From Geosiphon pyriformis (lineage: Eukaryota; Glomeromycota; Glomeromycetes; Archaeosporales; Geosiphonaceae): 64,000 bases of DNA. The translations under genes were made by a program, and so were the position numbers. The stretch spans positions 62,001-126,000 of the forward strand of contig JAAOMT010000352.1 in assembly GCA_016748015.1 (NCBI GenBank). The letters are read 5' to 3'. Shown here one piece after another: positions 11,010 through 20,144 of this stretch; position 1 is the stretch's first letter; each line of letters opens with the position of its first letter. A model generated the notes under the pieces. The model was given only the letters and a program-made list of their open reading frames with translations. It was not told the DNA's origin and did no database searches.

Positions 11010-11688
11010 TGTTATGGTTAAAACACATAGTTTTTATTAATTATCACATGTATTAGCCAATGATATCATATAATTAGCCACCCTATTTTTAGATAGTGAT
11101 CGTTGACCTGATCAATGACCTGACTGTTGACCTAATCATTGATCTGATTGTTGACCTGGTCATTGACCACTTTAAATAGCTATATAAGTGATGATTCCCT
11201 TAGCTGTAGAAAAACATGATCAAAGTAATAAAAATAAACAATATTAATTACTTCCTCTCATAATCACTTATTCCCCTTTTCTTACCTTCAAGTATCTACT
11301 TGTTGGCATTCACATACCTTATCTTTTTCCCTTCTTGATTTGTATTTGTTAGAATTAGCCTGAGAAGCAATTGGCTTGCTCTTGTAATTCATTGAATAAA
11401 GAAATGATTGAAAAGTACAACAATATCTGTTATTGATTCTAAGAATCGCTGAGTTGAGACATAAAATAATAGCAGCGGTGTTATCTTGTTGACAATTATG
11501 GACTATTCCTCTACCTTCAGATTTAAGAAAAGATTAGTGACTGCGATTTTTATAAGACTGATCATGCACATTGAATTTTTACTTATTCAATTCGCTCCCT
11601 TATTGTAATTTCTTCTTTGTTTATTTCTATCACCATACAATACTGTTCTCCCTTGCTATTCGTTAGCTTGTTACTCCAACCCGTAACA
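11010..11688 (+). repeat. 5' LTR of B1
   Basis: 679 bp, TGTTATGG...CCCGTAACA. U3 carries six 12-bp minisatellite units (11098-11169). A TATATAAG box follows at 11181-11188, then an AATAAA signal at 11395-11400. The likely transcript would start shortly after the TATA box. These positions are inferred from motif order only. Confidence 0.92.
11098..11169 (+). repeat. 12-bp minisatellite in B1 5' LTR (6 units)
   Basis: Six imperfect units of the form GATCNNTGACCT sit directly upstream of the TATA box. The 3' LTR has nine units at 18371-18478. The 36-bp difference accounts for the whole length difference between the two LTRs. AT-shifted versions occur in the decayed B LTRs near 33370, 48670, 56840 and 58440. 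Confidence 0.9.
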
Positions 11689-11694
11689 TAAAAG

Positions 11695-11711
11695 TGGTGC
11701 TCTCTGTGAGG
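11695..11711 (+). promoter_or_regulatory. B1 primer-binding site
   Basis: TGGTGCTCTCTGTGAGG lies six bases after the 5' LTR. The first eight bases are identical to the A3 site, so families A and B probably use the same primer tRNA. The tRNA identity was not established. Confidence 0.65.
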
Positions 11712-11767
11712 TTGTTAAAATTCACTTATTCCCTCATTATATGAGTGATTACTTATATCTGCCATAG

Positions 11768-13294
11768 CAATCAAAAGAACACTTTGCAGCACACAACAGA
11801 AATGACCAAAGTTTCATTGAACTTAATCCTCTGCCCTCCTGCTTGATCTGTTTCTCTCTTGAAGAACAATTCAGTAGACAATTCCAAGACTTTTGGAACT
11901 GGTTCCTGAATGAGCATTCAGCTGAAACCTATACAGCTTATACAACCTATTACTTTGACCAAGCTTATTTTGAAAACGACTTTGAAGAAAGAAACAGCAG
12001 TATCAATTAGCTCTTATATTCTGCAACCTTTGAACAACAGCCCCCTAATTTCGAATATCTGAATCATCAAATCCACATTTGGATTGCTGCCCATCAAGCA
12101 ACTGAAACTCCCTTTGAAACAGAAGAAGAAAGCTACCAAACTGCCTCTGTTTTTGATCTTTTATCAAGTGAATCAGACTTGTCTATACAAACAGTTACCC
12201 CTGAATCAATGGCTAATGACCCCATGCAAGCAAACATTTTGGCCACCCTCCAAGGTATACAAACTGCTTTAGGGCGAAGAAACAACACCCCAATACCATT
12301 ATTTAGAGGTGATGCACAAGATCTAATTGAATGGTTGGATGACTTTGAAAGAGCCACTACAACCAATCAATACGATGATAAGTACAAGTTCCAAATTGTT
12401 GGTGGCTACCTTCAAGGATCCCCTGCTACCTGGTTCTTACAAGAAACAGATGCCAATGCCCAGCAAAGAATTGTTAAATGAACACCAGCAAATGTGAGAG
12501 AAATCAACACTTCTTTCACTACCTGGTTTGAAAACAAGTTCAGAACCCCAATATTAATATCAAAATGGCGTATGGAATTGGAAAGAAGAACCCAAGGTCC
12601 CGGTGAAGTTGTAACTGAATACGCCAAAGCAATCAGAAAGTTAATCAAACGAGTAGACACTGGAAGAAATTGGACAGAAGAGCAGAAAATTCACTCCTTC
12701 ACAAAAAGATTGAGAACTGATCTATTGTATGCTCTTTGGCCCCTCTTGGCCCTGAAAAATAATCCCACCATGGATATGGCCATTGAATTAGCACAAAGAA
12801 TTGAAGACAACCAAAGAATGCATTTGGGATCTACACTACCAGTTTTTGCTCCTGTTCCTGTCATGGCTCCTGCCCCTCAAATGGCTGCTACTTCTTTTGC
12901 CACTCACACTTAAGATCCAAATGAACAGTTAATAGACAGACTTACAGCAAATCTTGCTTGGTTATTAGAACCCTTAGCCCAAGCAGTCAAAGAAAATCAG
13001 CAACCACAAAGACCCAGATTTGAACCACACTTCAATCAGCCCCAGCAACCACCTTATCAAAGACAACAAAATTGTGGCCCATCTGTATGCTATCACTGTG
13101 GATTAACTGGACACTTTTCAAGAGATTGCAACAATCCTCCACTGCCTCCACCAGTCCTCAGAAATAATGATGCTCAGAACAACAGGATTAACAACAACAA
13201 TGTGCCCAACCAAAGACCCAATCATGCCAACATCAATTTCTTTGGAGAGGATCTCCTAGTTGAAGCCACTGTTTATCAGCCTTTAAACTGGTAG
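11768..13294 (+). pseudogene. B1 gag
   Basis: The frame is open after TAG at 11765-11767. No clear ATG precedes the first conserved residues (FIELNPLPSC). An N-terminal Phe/Tyr/Glu-rich region is followed by a retrotransposon-gag domain (about 12280-12810: PLFRGDAQDLIEWLDDFE, then YAKAIRKLIKRVD). A Pro/Ala/Met spacer leads to the zinc knuckle CYHCGLTGHFSRDC (13088-13129). Stops at about 12008, 12479 and 12911 each fit a Gln or Trp codon changed by one transition. The gag frame ends TGG TAG at 13289-13294, immediately after the slippery heptamer. Confidence 0.9.
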
Positions 13295-13330
13295 GCACAC
13301 TTCCAAAGGGTGAGAGTGCAAGCCAACCAG
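13282..13330 (+). promoter_or_regulatory. Candidate -1 ribosomal frameshift signal between B gag and pol
   Basis: TTTAAAC at 13282-13288 lies in the gag frame as CCT TTA AAC, the canonical X XXY YYZ arrangement. The gag stop is two codons downstream (13292-13294). The protease frame is exactly -1 and open across the site. A hairpin can form just after it: CTGGT 13288-13292 with ACCAG 13326-13330, GGC 13294-13296 with GCC 13322-13324, and CACT 13298-13301 with AGTG 13315-13318. The decayed B2 copy keeps TTTAAAT at the same place (46548-46554, minus), again followed by TGG and a stop. Confidence 0.72.
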
Positions 13331-14013
13331 AAAAAAACCCCTTTTACACTTTTAACTTAACTGATGATGACCATAACATGGATGAATTAGCAATCAACCC
13401 CTCTGAATCCACAAGAAAGAAGAAGAAAGCCAAAGTTGATTTCGTTCTAGACCCCAATAAAGCTTCTACATCAATTGCTAACAACAATGAGCCCTCAAAA
13501 GCCAAAGTTTTCAAGAACCCTCCAAAGTTAGAACCCCCAAAAATAGTACAAAAATCCGGTCCCTATTCTGTTGTCAAAGATCTTATGGAAACCCCAGCAC
13601 ATATAACCTTTGGCCAATTGATGACCCATCCACAATTCAGAAAAGATCTTTGCAAATCCCTAATTCCAAAGAAAAAGACACCCAAAACCAACAAACGCCT
13701 TTGCCAAGCTGGACTAGCTGACAATAGCAATGTCACTCCTCTAATTTGTAAAGCCCAAGTGGCTGACTACTTTATCAATTTGATCCTAGACAGTAAATCA
13801 TCTGTTAGTGTTATTGCCAAACACTTTCTTGAAGCAATTGGCAGAAAAATTGATGAACCATCCATACGACCAATGACCAATGTGCATGGTGATAAGAAAA
13901 AAGGGCTTGGCATAGCCAAAGCTATTCCTGTCTGCATCAATGGCATCAGCATTAAAACTGATATAGAAGTGTCTAAAACAAAAGAATACACCATCATTGT
14001 TGGCAATGAATAG
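13289..14013 (+). pseudogene. B1 aspartic protease region
   Basis: In the -1 frame from gag (LVGTLPKGES, then 13378-14013). It starts with a Lys-rich spacer (TRKKKKAKVDF) and reaches the retropepsin core VADYFINLILDSKSSVSVIA. The catalytic Asp-Ser-Gly is Asp-Ser-Lys (13789-13797), a two-base change. The flap-like GKxKGLGIAKAIPV and the end strand YTIIVGNE follow. The stop at 14011-14013 fits Trp or Gln before LKKAKTLLDYELCEL, which belongs to the same domain. Confidence 0.82.
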
Positions 14014-14556
14014 CTCAAGAAAGCAAAGACTTTGCTTGATTATGAACTCTGTGAACTAACCATCAGATGTGGTGAAAAACCCATTGTGGTTAAGTGTCAC
14101 CATTGGACAACTCCCCCAGTATTCAAGCAGAGCCCAGAAAAAAATGAATCAAATGAATCAGATGATGAAAAAAGTGAGGAAGAAGAAGAACAAGAAGAAC
14201 AAGAAGAAACTGCTGAACTTGCCTATACTATCTTCACTAGTAATGGCAAACCATTGGATAATGTTAAGGCAGATAAAGAAGGAATCATTGTCAATGACAA
14301 GCTGATCTGCTGGCCTTATTATGACATGCTCAGAAGAACCTTTGACAGAAAGCCAGGCAAGAAAGCCAAATACAGTTATTGGTGGCATGGTCCTTGTGCC
14401 TGGTGCTGGTGCGACAAACCATTGTATTCTCCTAGTGATGAATGCATGTCCTGCCTGATCTATTACAAAGATTGAAAACCAATCAGCTTGATACCCTGAG
14501 AAGAAATAAAAGAAGTCCAAAAGTTCTTTGAAAATAAACCACCTGAAATCCAATTA
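14014..14556 (+). pseudogene. B1 protease-to-RT linker with acidic run and Cys cluster
   Basis: Mostly open at 14032-14475. After the protease it has a Glu-rich run (about 14140-14215), then a Trp/Cys segment WWHGPCAWCWCDKPLYSPSDEC (Cys at about 14397, 14406, 14412, 14442 and 14451), which could bind zinc. B2 keeps this segment in recognisable form near 45265-45447 (minus). No domain family was recognised. It differs in sequence from the A linker but shares the position and Cys clustering. No dUTPase motifs are visible in family B. Confidence 0.65.
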
Positions 14557-15975
14557 TTGGTTGTAGAACAAAGAGAACCCTCTCCAGAAGAAAGAAAAGT
14601 AGACATTGAAAACCTGCTGGCTAGAAACAGCCCAGTTATCTTAAAAGAAGGTAAACCTTCTGGACGTACACATGTGATACAACACACCATCATCACCAGA
14701 GAAACTTGTCTCATCCATTTGAAGCCCTATCAATTCAACTGGTGCAATAATGAGTTTATCAAAAAGAAAATAACCTGAATGAAAACTCTTGGATTCATAC
14801 AGGAAACCAAGAGTGAATGGGCATTCATAGTTGTAGTGGTATCTAAGAAAGGAGGAACCCTACGCTTTTGTGTTAACTATTACCAATTAAATGCCATTAC
14901 TGAAAGAGACATGTACCCACTTCCCAAGATTAATGCAATGCTAGACCAATTCCATGGTGCTGCTTTCTTCTCAACCATTGACTTAACTACTGGATTCTGG
15001 CAAGTAGAGATGGATCCAGAAAGCAGAAAGAAAACTGCCTTTATCACCAAGTATGATATCTACGAGTTCACAGTCATGTCTTTTGGTCTCACAAATGCTC
15101 CTCCCACCTTTCAACACTTAATGGACAAAGTATTTGAATCAGTAAAAGAAAACTTTGTTCTAGTCTACTTGGACGACATAATGGTATACTCAAAAACCTG
15201 GGATGAACACCTTGAACATTTGCAAAAGGTTTTTGACCTCCTTAGAAATGCTGGTCTCAAGATCAATCCAATTAAATCATTTTTTGGACGTCAATCCACC
15301 CAGTTCTTTGGTTATCTTATTACAAAAGATGGAATCTTCCCTGATCCAGCCAAAATCGAAAAAGTTCAAAACATTAAACAACCAATGAATGTTTATGAAC
15401 TACGCTCTTTTCTTGGTTTGGCCTCTTATTATTGCAAGTTTGTTAAGAATTTCTCCAAAATCGCTGCTTCTCTCAATCAGCTACTTAAGAAAAACATCAA
15501 TTATTACTGGGGCACTCATCAGCAAAAAGCATTTGAAATTCTGAAGGAAAAACTGGTTACAAAACCCATCCTCATGCAACCTAATTTGGATTAACCTTTT
15601 ATCCTCCACACTGATGCATCTGGCTATGGACTTGGTGCTGTTCTTTCCCAAAAAGATGAAGATAACAGAGAACACGCCATAGCATATGCCAGTAGAACTC
15701 TCACACCAGCAGAAAGGAACTACTCAGTTACTGAGCAGGAATGCTTAGCAGTAGTTTGGGCTACCAGCTACTGGGACAAATATCTTAAGGGTGTGAAATT
15801 TTTGGTGGTAACAGATCACCAAGCTTTGGTTTGGCTACGCAACAAAAGAAACCTGGAACATAAACAGATAACTCGCTGGATACTCCACTTGGATGAATTC
15901 GACTATGACATTCAACACTACAAAGGAGCTAATCATCAAAACGCCAATGCTCTCTCCAGACTTATCATCCAATGA
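14557..15975 (+). pseudogene. B1 reverse transcriptase and RNase H
   Basis: RT: FIQETKSEWAFIVVVVSKKG, LRFCVNYYQLN, MSFGLTNAPPTFQHLM and the intact YLDDIMVYSK (YLDD 15166-15177), then FGRQSTQFFGYL. RNase H: HTDASGYGLGAVLSQ, TEQECLAVVWA, VTDHQALVWL and NANALSRL, with all four acidic positions visible. Stops are few (14776 between two open parts, 15592). The ORF ends TGA at 15973-15975, which overlaps the integrase ATG. RT and RNase H would copy element RNA into cDNA in the particle. Confidence 0.93.
15972..15975 (+). promoter_or_regulatory. ATGA stop/start overlap between RNase H and integrase ORFs
   Basis: The RNase H frame reads CAA TGA TAG TAA. The integrase frame starts with the ATG at 15972-15974 in the overlapping -1 frame and continues (MIVKPSQTKP...) into the integrase. 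B2 has the aligned sequence CAG TAA TAG, so the stop is conserved there but its ATG is mutated. AUGA overlaps drive stop-restart translation in some fungal viruses; use of it here is inference. Confidence 0.6.
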
Positions 15976-17294
15976 TAGTAAAACCCTCTCAAACCAAACC
16001 AACTTAATTATTTGTAACTCCCCCACAAACAAACACAATAATAGACTTGGACAACTACTCTGCTTTAATAAAATTTTTGGGTAAAGGACAATACCCGCTG
16101 GACTATACTTGACAGCAAAGAGAACATTTGCGCAAACAATCAAATTTCTATTTGATTCACCAGAATCAGTTATATAAAAGAAATAGAAAAGATCCTGACC
16201 GCCCCCAGAGAGTCATTAGATTTAAAGAAAGAGAAATTGTGATCTACAATATGCACATTAATCCATTAGCTGGACACTTTGAAAAAACAAAAACAATTCA
16301 GAAAACTTTAGCTTGCTATTATTGGCCTACCTTGGGAAAAGACATTGCTGAATACATCAAAACCTGTGATACCTGCCAAAGAAGAGGAAAACCCAATTGC
16401 AAGGAAAATATCCATCCAATCTCTGTTGGTCAACCATTTGATAGAATTGGTATAGATGTTGTTAGACCTTTAACAGTAATTCCTGATGGCAACAGATACA
16501 TTATCACAGCTACCGACTATCTTACAAAGTGGGTAGAAGCAAAAGCCACCCCAGATCAAACAGCAGTCTCAATTGCCAATTTTATTTATAAAGATATTAT
16601 CTGTTGCCACAGCTGCTCCAAAGAACTTTTATCTGATAGAGGAAGAGCTTTTCTCAGTACACTGGTTGAAGAACTTTGCAGAAAAATGGGAATACATCAT
16701 AAACTCTCTTCCTCTTATCATCCCCAAACAAATGGTCTAGTGGAACATTTCAATAGAACACTATGTAAAACCCTAGCCAAAACCAGTGAAGAAACCAACC
16801 TATGGGACAAAGTATTGTCTTCAGCTTTGTTTGCCTACAGAACTGTGAATTATGACATAACAAGTTATAAACCCTTTTATCTGCTCTATGAATGAATGGC
16901 AACTCTACTAATAGAAACAGATATAGAAACAATACCTTTTGAAGAAATAACAATAGGAGATTACAAGGACATTTTGCAAAGAAGACTTGATACTATTCTT
17001 GACTCATTAGTAAAAGCACGGATAATTGCCTTTGAAAAGATAAAACAGTTCCAAGAGAAGCTCAAAAAGAAAAAGACCTATAAAATACTTTCCTTAAGTG
17101 TTGGTAACTTAGTTTTGAAATACCGTTCAGACAGAGACAATGTCTATGGTAATAAATTCTCTAGCTGGTGGAAAGGACCCTTTATAGTCAACAAAGTTTT
17201 GAACAATGGTTCTTATATCTTACAAGATCAATATGGAACAATATTCAGTGATCATCCTGTTTATGGCATGCGACTCAAGAAATATCACAAATGA
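15972..17294 (+). pseudogene. B1 integrase ORF with GPF/Y module
   Basis: ATG at 15972, then DLDNYSALIKFLGKGQYP, a TGA at 16110 (Trp in DYTWQQ), and the HHCC domain HINPLAGH...CDTCQRR (about 16255-16385). The catalytic Asp lies in IGIDVVRPL (about 16450), Asp in LLSDRGRAF (about 16634) and Glu in NGLVEHFNR (about 16743). A stop at 16893 is followed by the C-terminal part with WWKGPFIVNKVLNNGSYIL (about 17167-17223), a GPF/Y module. The ORF ends at 17294. The TAA at 16005 fits Gln. The protein would join cDNA to the target and leave the 4-bp duplications seen here. Confidence 0.9.
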
Positions 17295-17395
17295 CTTGAT
17301 TGGTTACCTGTTGGGGTAATACTGACCCAAATGATTAGCAAAAATTAGATATAAATAAATGCACCATTCCCAAAACAGAGGTATCTTCAATCAAC

Positions 17396-18313
17396 ATGAA
17401 CAATTATTTCCTGGATCAAAACATTTAAAATGCTTTCTATACTCTCCATGAGTACTGGATCAAGAACTATCTAAATGCTACTCTGACTATCGGAAAACAA
17501 ACCACTATAACAGACAACAGTGGAACTCACACTGTTATTAGACCAAAGAAAACAACTACCAGAAGAGAAAGAATTGGTGGCAAAATGGATAAATACCTGC
17601 TGGAAAGTATAACAGCAGTGATACTTTCACCTTCCATCACAATTGGAAAAACAATACAAGAAATCTTGCCCATAGACAAAAACTTGTCATATGAAAGACA
17701 ACTAGAACTCTATGGTCGTCTTGGTGAAATCATAGAAGACATGAAGCTCATGAAGAAAACAACTTCAGAGATACAAGTGGAAATTTTGGGCATTATACAA
17801 TTAGATGTCCCAAGAGTTTTGACCATTGCTAGAAGAGCCAGAACTCTAATACAAAGATTTGGTCTCTTGAATACAAAGCTTATTTTGCCTCAAGTACTAT
17901 ATACTCTATCCACAAAAGACTTCAACAAACTAGTTAGTTTTGAGNNNNNNNNNNNNNNNNNNNNAGAACTCTATGGTCGTCTTGGTGAAATCATAGAAGA
18001 CATGAAGCTCATGAAGAAAACAACTTCAGAGATACAAGTGGAAATTTTGGGCATTATACAATTAGATGTCCCAAGAGTTTTGACCATTGCTAGAAGAGCC
18101 AGAACTCTAATACAAAGATTTGGTCTCTTGAATACAAAGCTTATTTTGCCTCAAGTACTATATACTCTATCCACAAAAGACTTCAACAAACTAGTTAGTT
18201 TTGAGTTAGACAAAACTCTTCACATAGACTATCCTATAAATAGTTTGATTTCGCCGGAGCTCAATCTCTTTGGAGAGGATGATGTTATGGTTGAAACACA
18301 TAGTTTTTATTAA
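17396..18313 (+). CDS. B1 ORF3, unassigned protein after integrase
   Basis: ATG at 17396, one TAA at 17426 (Gln codon expected), then open to 18313. A gap-linked duplication of 261 bp (87 codons) inflates it; corrected length is about 218 aa. It has an N-terminal YTLHEYWIKNYL segment, a basic stretch (RPKKTTTRRERIGGK), then mostly helical sequence (SYERQLELYGRLGEIIED). No transmembrane segment or signal peptide is apparent, so it does not look like an envelope protein. The last ten or so codons read through the polypurine tract into the 3' LTR (VETHSFY). The same protein is recognisable in B2 (33507-34022 and about 42387-42500, minus). Function unknown. Confidence 0.65.
17704..18205 (+). repeat. 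Identical 241-bp direct copies around an assembly gap
   Basis: 17704-17944 and 17965-18205 are the same 241 bp, separated by 20 N. Both start AGAACTCTATGG and end AGTTAGTTTTGAG. Perfect identity, the N run between them and the absence of a duplication in B2 point to an unmerged contig overlap rather than biology. Removing one copy and the gap leaves ORF3 in frame. Confidence 0.88.
17945..17964. other. Assembly gap of 20 N
   Basis: Twenty N between two identical 241-bp sequences; the real gap length is probably negative. Confidence 0.97.
18272..18282 (+). promoter_or_regulatory. B1 polypurine tract
   Basis: GGAGAGGATGA ends directly at the 3' LTR start (18283) and follows a T/C run. It is the expected primer for plus-strand cDNA. 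B2 has the decayed equivalent next to 33507. Confidence 0.75.
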
Positions 18314-18997
18314 TTATCACATGTATTAGCCAATGATGTTATATAATTAGCCACCCTATTTTTAGATAGTGATCGTTGACCTAATCAATGACCTAACCAT
18401 TGACCTGATTATTAACCTGATCATTGACCTGATCAATGACCTGATCATTGACCTGATCGTTGACCTAGTTATTGACCACTTTAGATAGCTATATAAGCGA
18501 TGATTTCCTTAGCTGTAGAAAGACATGATCAAAGTAACGAAAATAAACAATATTAATTACTTCCTTTCATAATCGCTTATTCCCCTTTTCTTACCTTCAA
18601 GTATCTACTTGTTGGCATTTACATACCTTATCTTTTCCCTTTTTTGATTTGTATTTGTTAGAATTAGCCTGAGAAGCAATTGGCTTGCTCTTGTAATTCA
18701 TTGAATAAAGAAATGATTGAAAAGTACAACAATACCTGTTATTGATTCTAAGAATCGCTGAGTTGAGGCATAGAATAATAGCAGCGGTGTTATCTTGTTG
18801 ACAATTATGGACTATTCCTCTACCTTCAGATTTAAGAAAAGATTAGCGACTGTGATTTTTATGAGACTGATCACGCACATTGAATTCCTACTTATTCAAT
18901 TTGCTCCCTTATTATAATTCCTTCTTTGTTTATTTCCATCACCATACAATACTGTTCTCCATTGCTATCTGTTAGCTTGTTACTCTAACCCGTAACA
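18283..18997 (+). repeat. 3' LTR of B1
   Basis: 715 bp, TGTTATGG...CCCGTAACA, followed by ATAT. It carries nine 12-bp minisatellite units (18371-18478), a TATATAAG box at 18490-18497 and an AATAAA signal near 18704. The last 31 bases of ORF3 overlap its start. Confidence 0.92.
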
Positions 18998-19001
18998 ATA
19001 T

Positions 19002-19330
19002 CCAACAAAACCAATAACAGAAGAGAATTTTCAAAGAACATTGTTAAGAAGAACATATAATTTAATGAAGACACTAGAAAACACATGGCAAAGAGCAGCT
19101 AATAATATTCAAAAGTCACAAGAAAAACAAAAAGAAAGACATAATAACCAACTACCAGAGAAACCAGTTGAATTCAAGATTGAAGACAAAGTACTTCTAC
19201 ATTGTACTAAAGCAGAAAAACAATGGAGTGGAAAATTTGACCCCAAATAGAACAGACCATTTCACATAGAAGAAATTCTTGGAAATAGAGCTTATAAATT
19301 AAGGTTGAACAACAAAATCTTAATCAAAGC
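19002..19330 (+). pseudogene. A3 integrase, C-terminal part after B1
   Basis: Resumes the A3 frame exactly at the B1 insertion (YPTKPITEENFQRTLL), with the main open piece at 19041-19250. It is helical and Lys/Gln-rich (RAANNIQKSQEKQKERHN). A GPF/Y-like module follows in which the Gly is now Arg (NRPFHIEEILGNRAYKLRL, about 19250-19305). Stops at about 19248 and 19343 fit Trp codons. Confidence 0.85.
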
Positions 19331-20144
19331 AGCACATAGTGATTGACTGAAACAATATTACCATATAGTATTAGTATCTACCAGTAATATTCCACAATTA
19401 GGAGTACAGAGAATACTAATCAAACCAGATGAGATTCTATAAGATCTAAAACCAATTATAACTATTGAACCAAACACATAAAATTGAACAACTGAAAGAG
19501 TATATAAAGACACAGTATATATGACAAAAAACAACAGAAAAATGAAGATTACTGATGGCATTTACTCACTAGCACAACAACTTTTTCAACTAATACAACA
19601 ACAAAAGATGGAAATTATAATTAACCAATGAACTATCAGATATACAAACACCAAAAAAGAACCACAAGATAAAATATGAAGAAAAACAGAAAACACGGTA
19701 GACAAAATAATCACAAAAGTGAAATTGGCAATAGAAACACAACCAAAAGTCACCCAATATTAAAAATTGACTATAGAAACTTGGAATTGGTAGATACAAC
19801 AATTTTCAAAAAACTTTTGTTACTTTTATTTAGAACAACACTTAAACATTCAGAATTTGTATATGGATAAAACAAAATGATTATTTGACACAACAATACT
19901 GCAACAACTAGAACAATTTGTGGGAAAAAACAATTTGACCACACAAGCAAGAGCCATTTATCAGCTATACACTGGATTTCAAGATCGACCAGAAATCTTA
20001 CTCAATCTAGAAATGAACTCCATTACTATTAACCAAATAGGAAAAATAATCAATGCTCGAAAAAGAAGTTCAAAAAATACTCAAAAATAGAGAATTAGAA
20101 TTAGGAAATCTTGATGAAGCTCAATATTAAAGAGAAGGAAATAA
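19331..20144 (+). pseudogene. A3 C-terminal extension after integrase, and polypurine tract
   Basis: About 270 codons in the integrase frame, stop-riddled: SNIPQLGVQRILIKPDEIL, then TTILQQLEQFVGKNNLTTQARAIYQ (about 19885-19960). It ends close to the LTR. No domain was recognised. A similar extension is seen in the C copy (54.6-55.45 kb). The purine run AAGAGAAGGAAATAA at about 20130-20144 abuts the 3' LTR and is the likely polypurine tract. Confidence 0.65.

Larger units (their letters stand above)
11010..18997 (+). mobile_element. Ty3/Gypsy retrotransposon B1 (full length, youngest layer)
   Basis: 7988 bp including a 20-N gap. LTRs lie at 11010-11688 and 18283-18997, with ATAT duplications at 11006-11009 and 18998-19001. 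Order: gag, protease, linker, RT, RNase H, integrase, ORF3. It inserted into the integrase of A3 and has higher GC and fewer stops than the surrounding elements. The LTRs differ by roughly 5 percent, almost all transitions, apart from three extra 12-bp units in the 3' LTR. A second, much more decayed copy (B2) lies at 32857-48791. Confidence 0.93.

Noticed and set aside
17585-18313. 242-aa protein with a perfect internal repeat
   Set aside because: The repeat flanks a 20-N gap and is most likely an unmerged assembly overlap.
17396-18313. ORF3 as an envelope protein (errantivirus-like element)
   Set aside because: No signal peptide, no transmembrane segment and no Cys pattern of an envelope protein can be seen.
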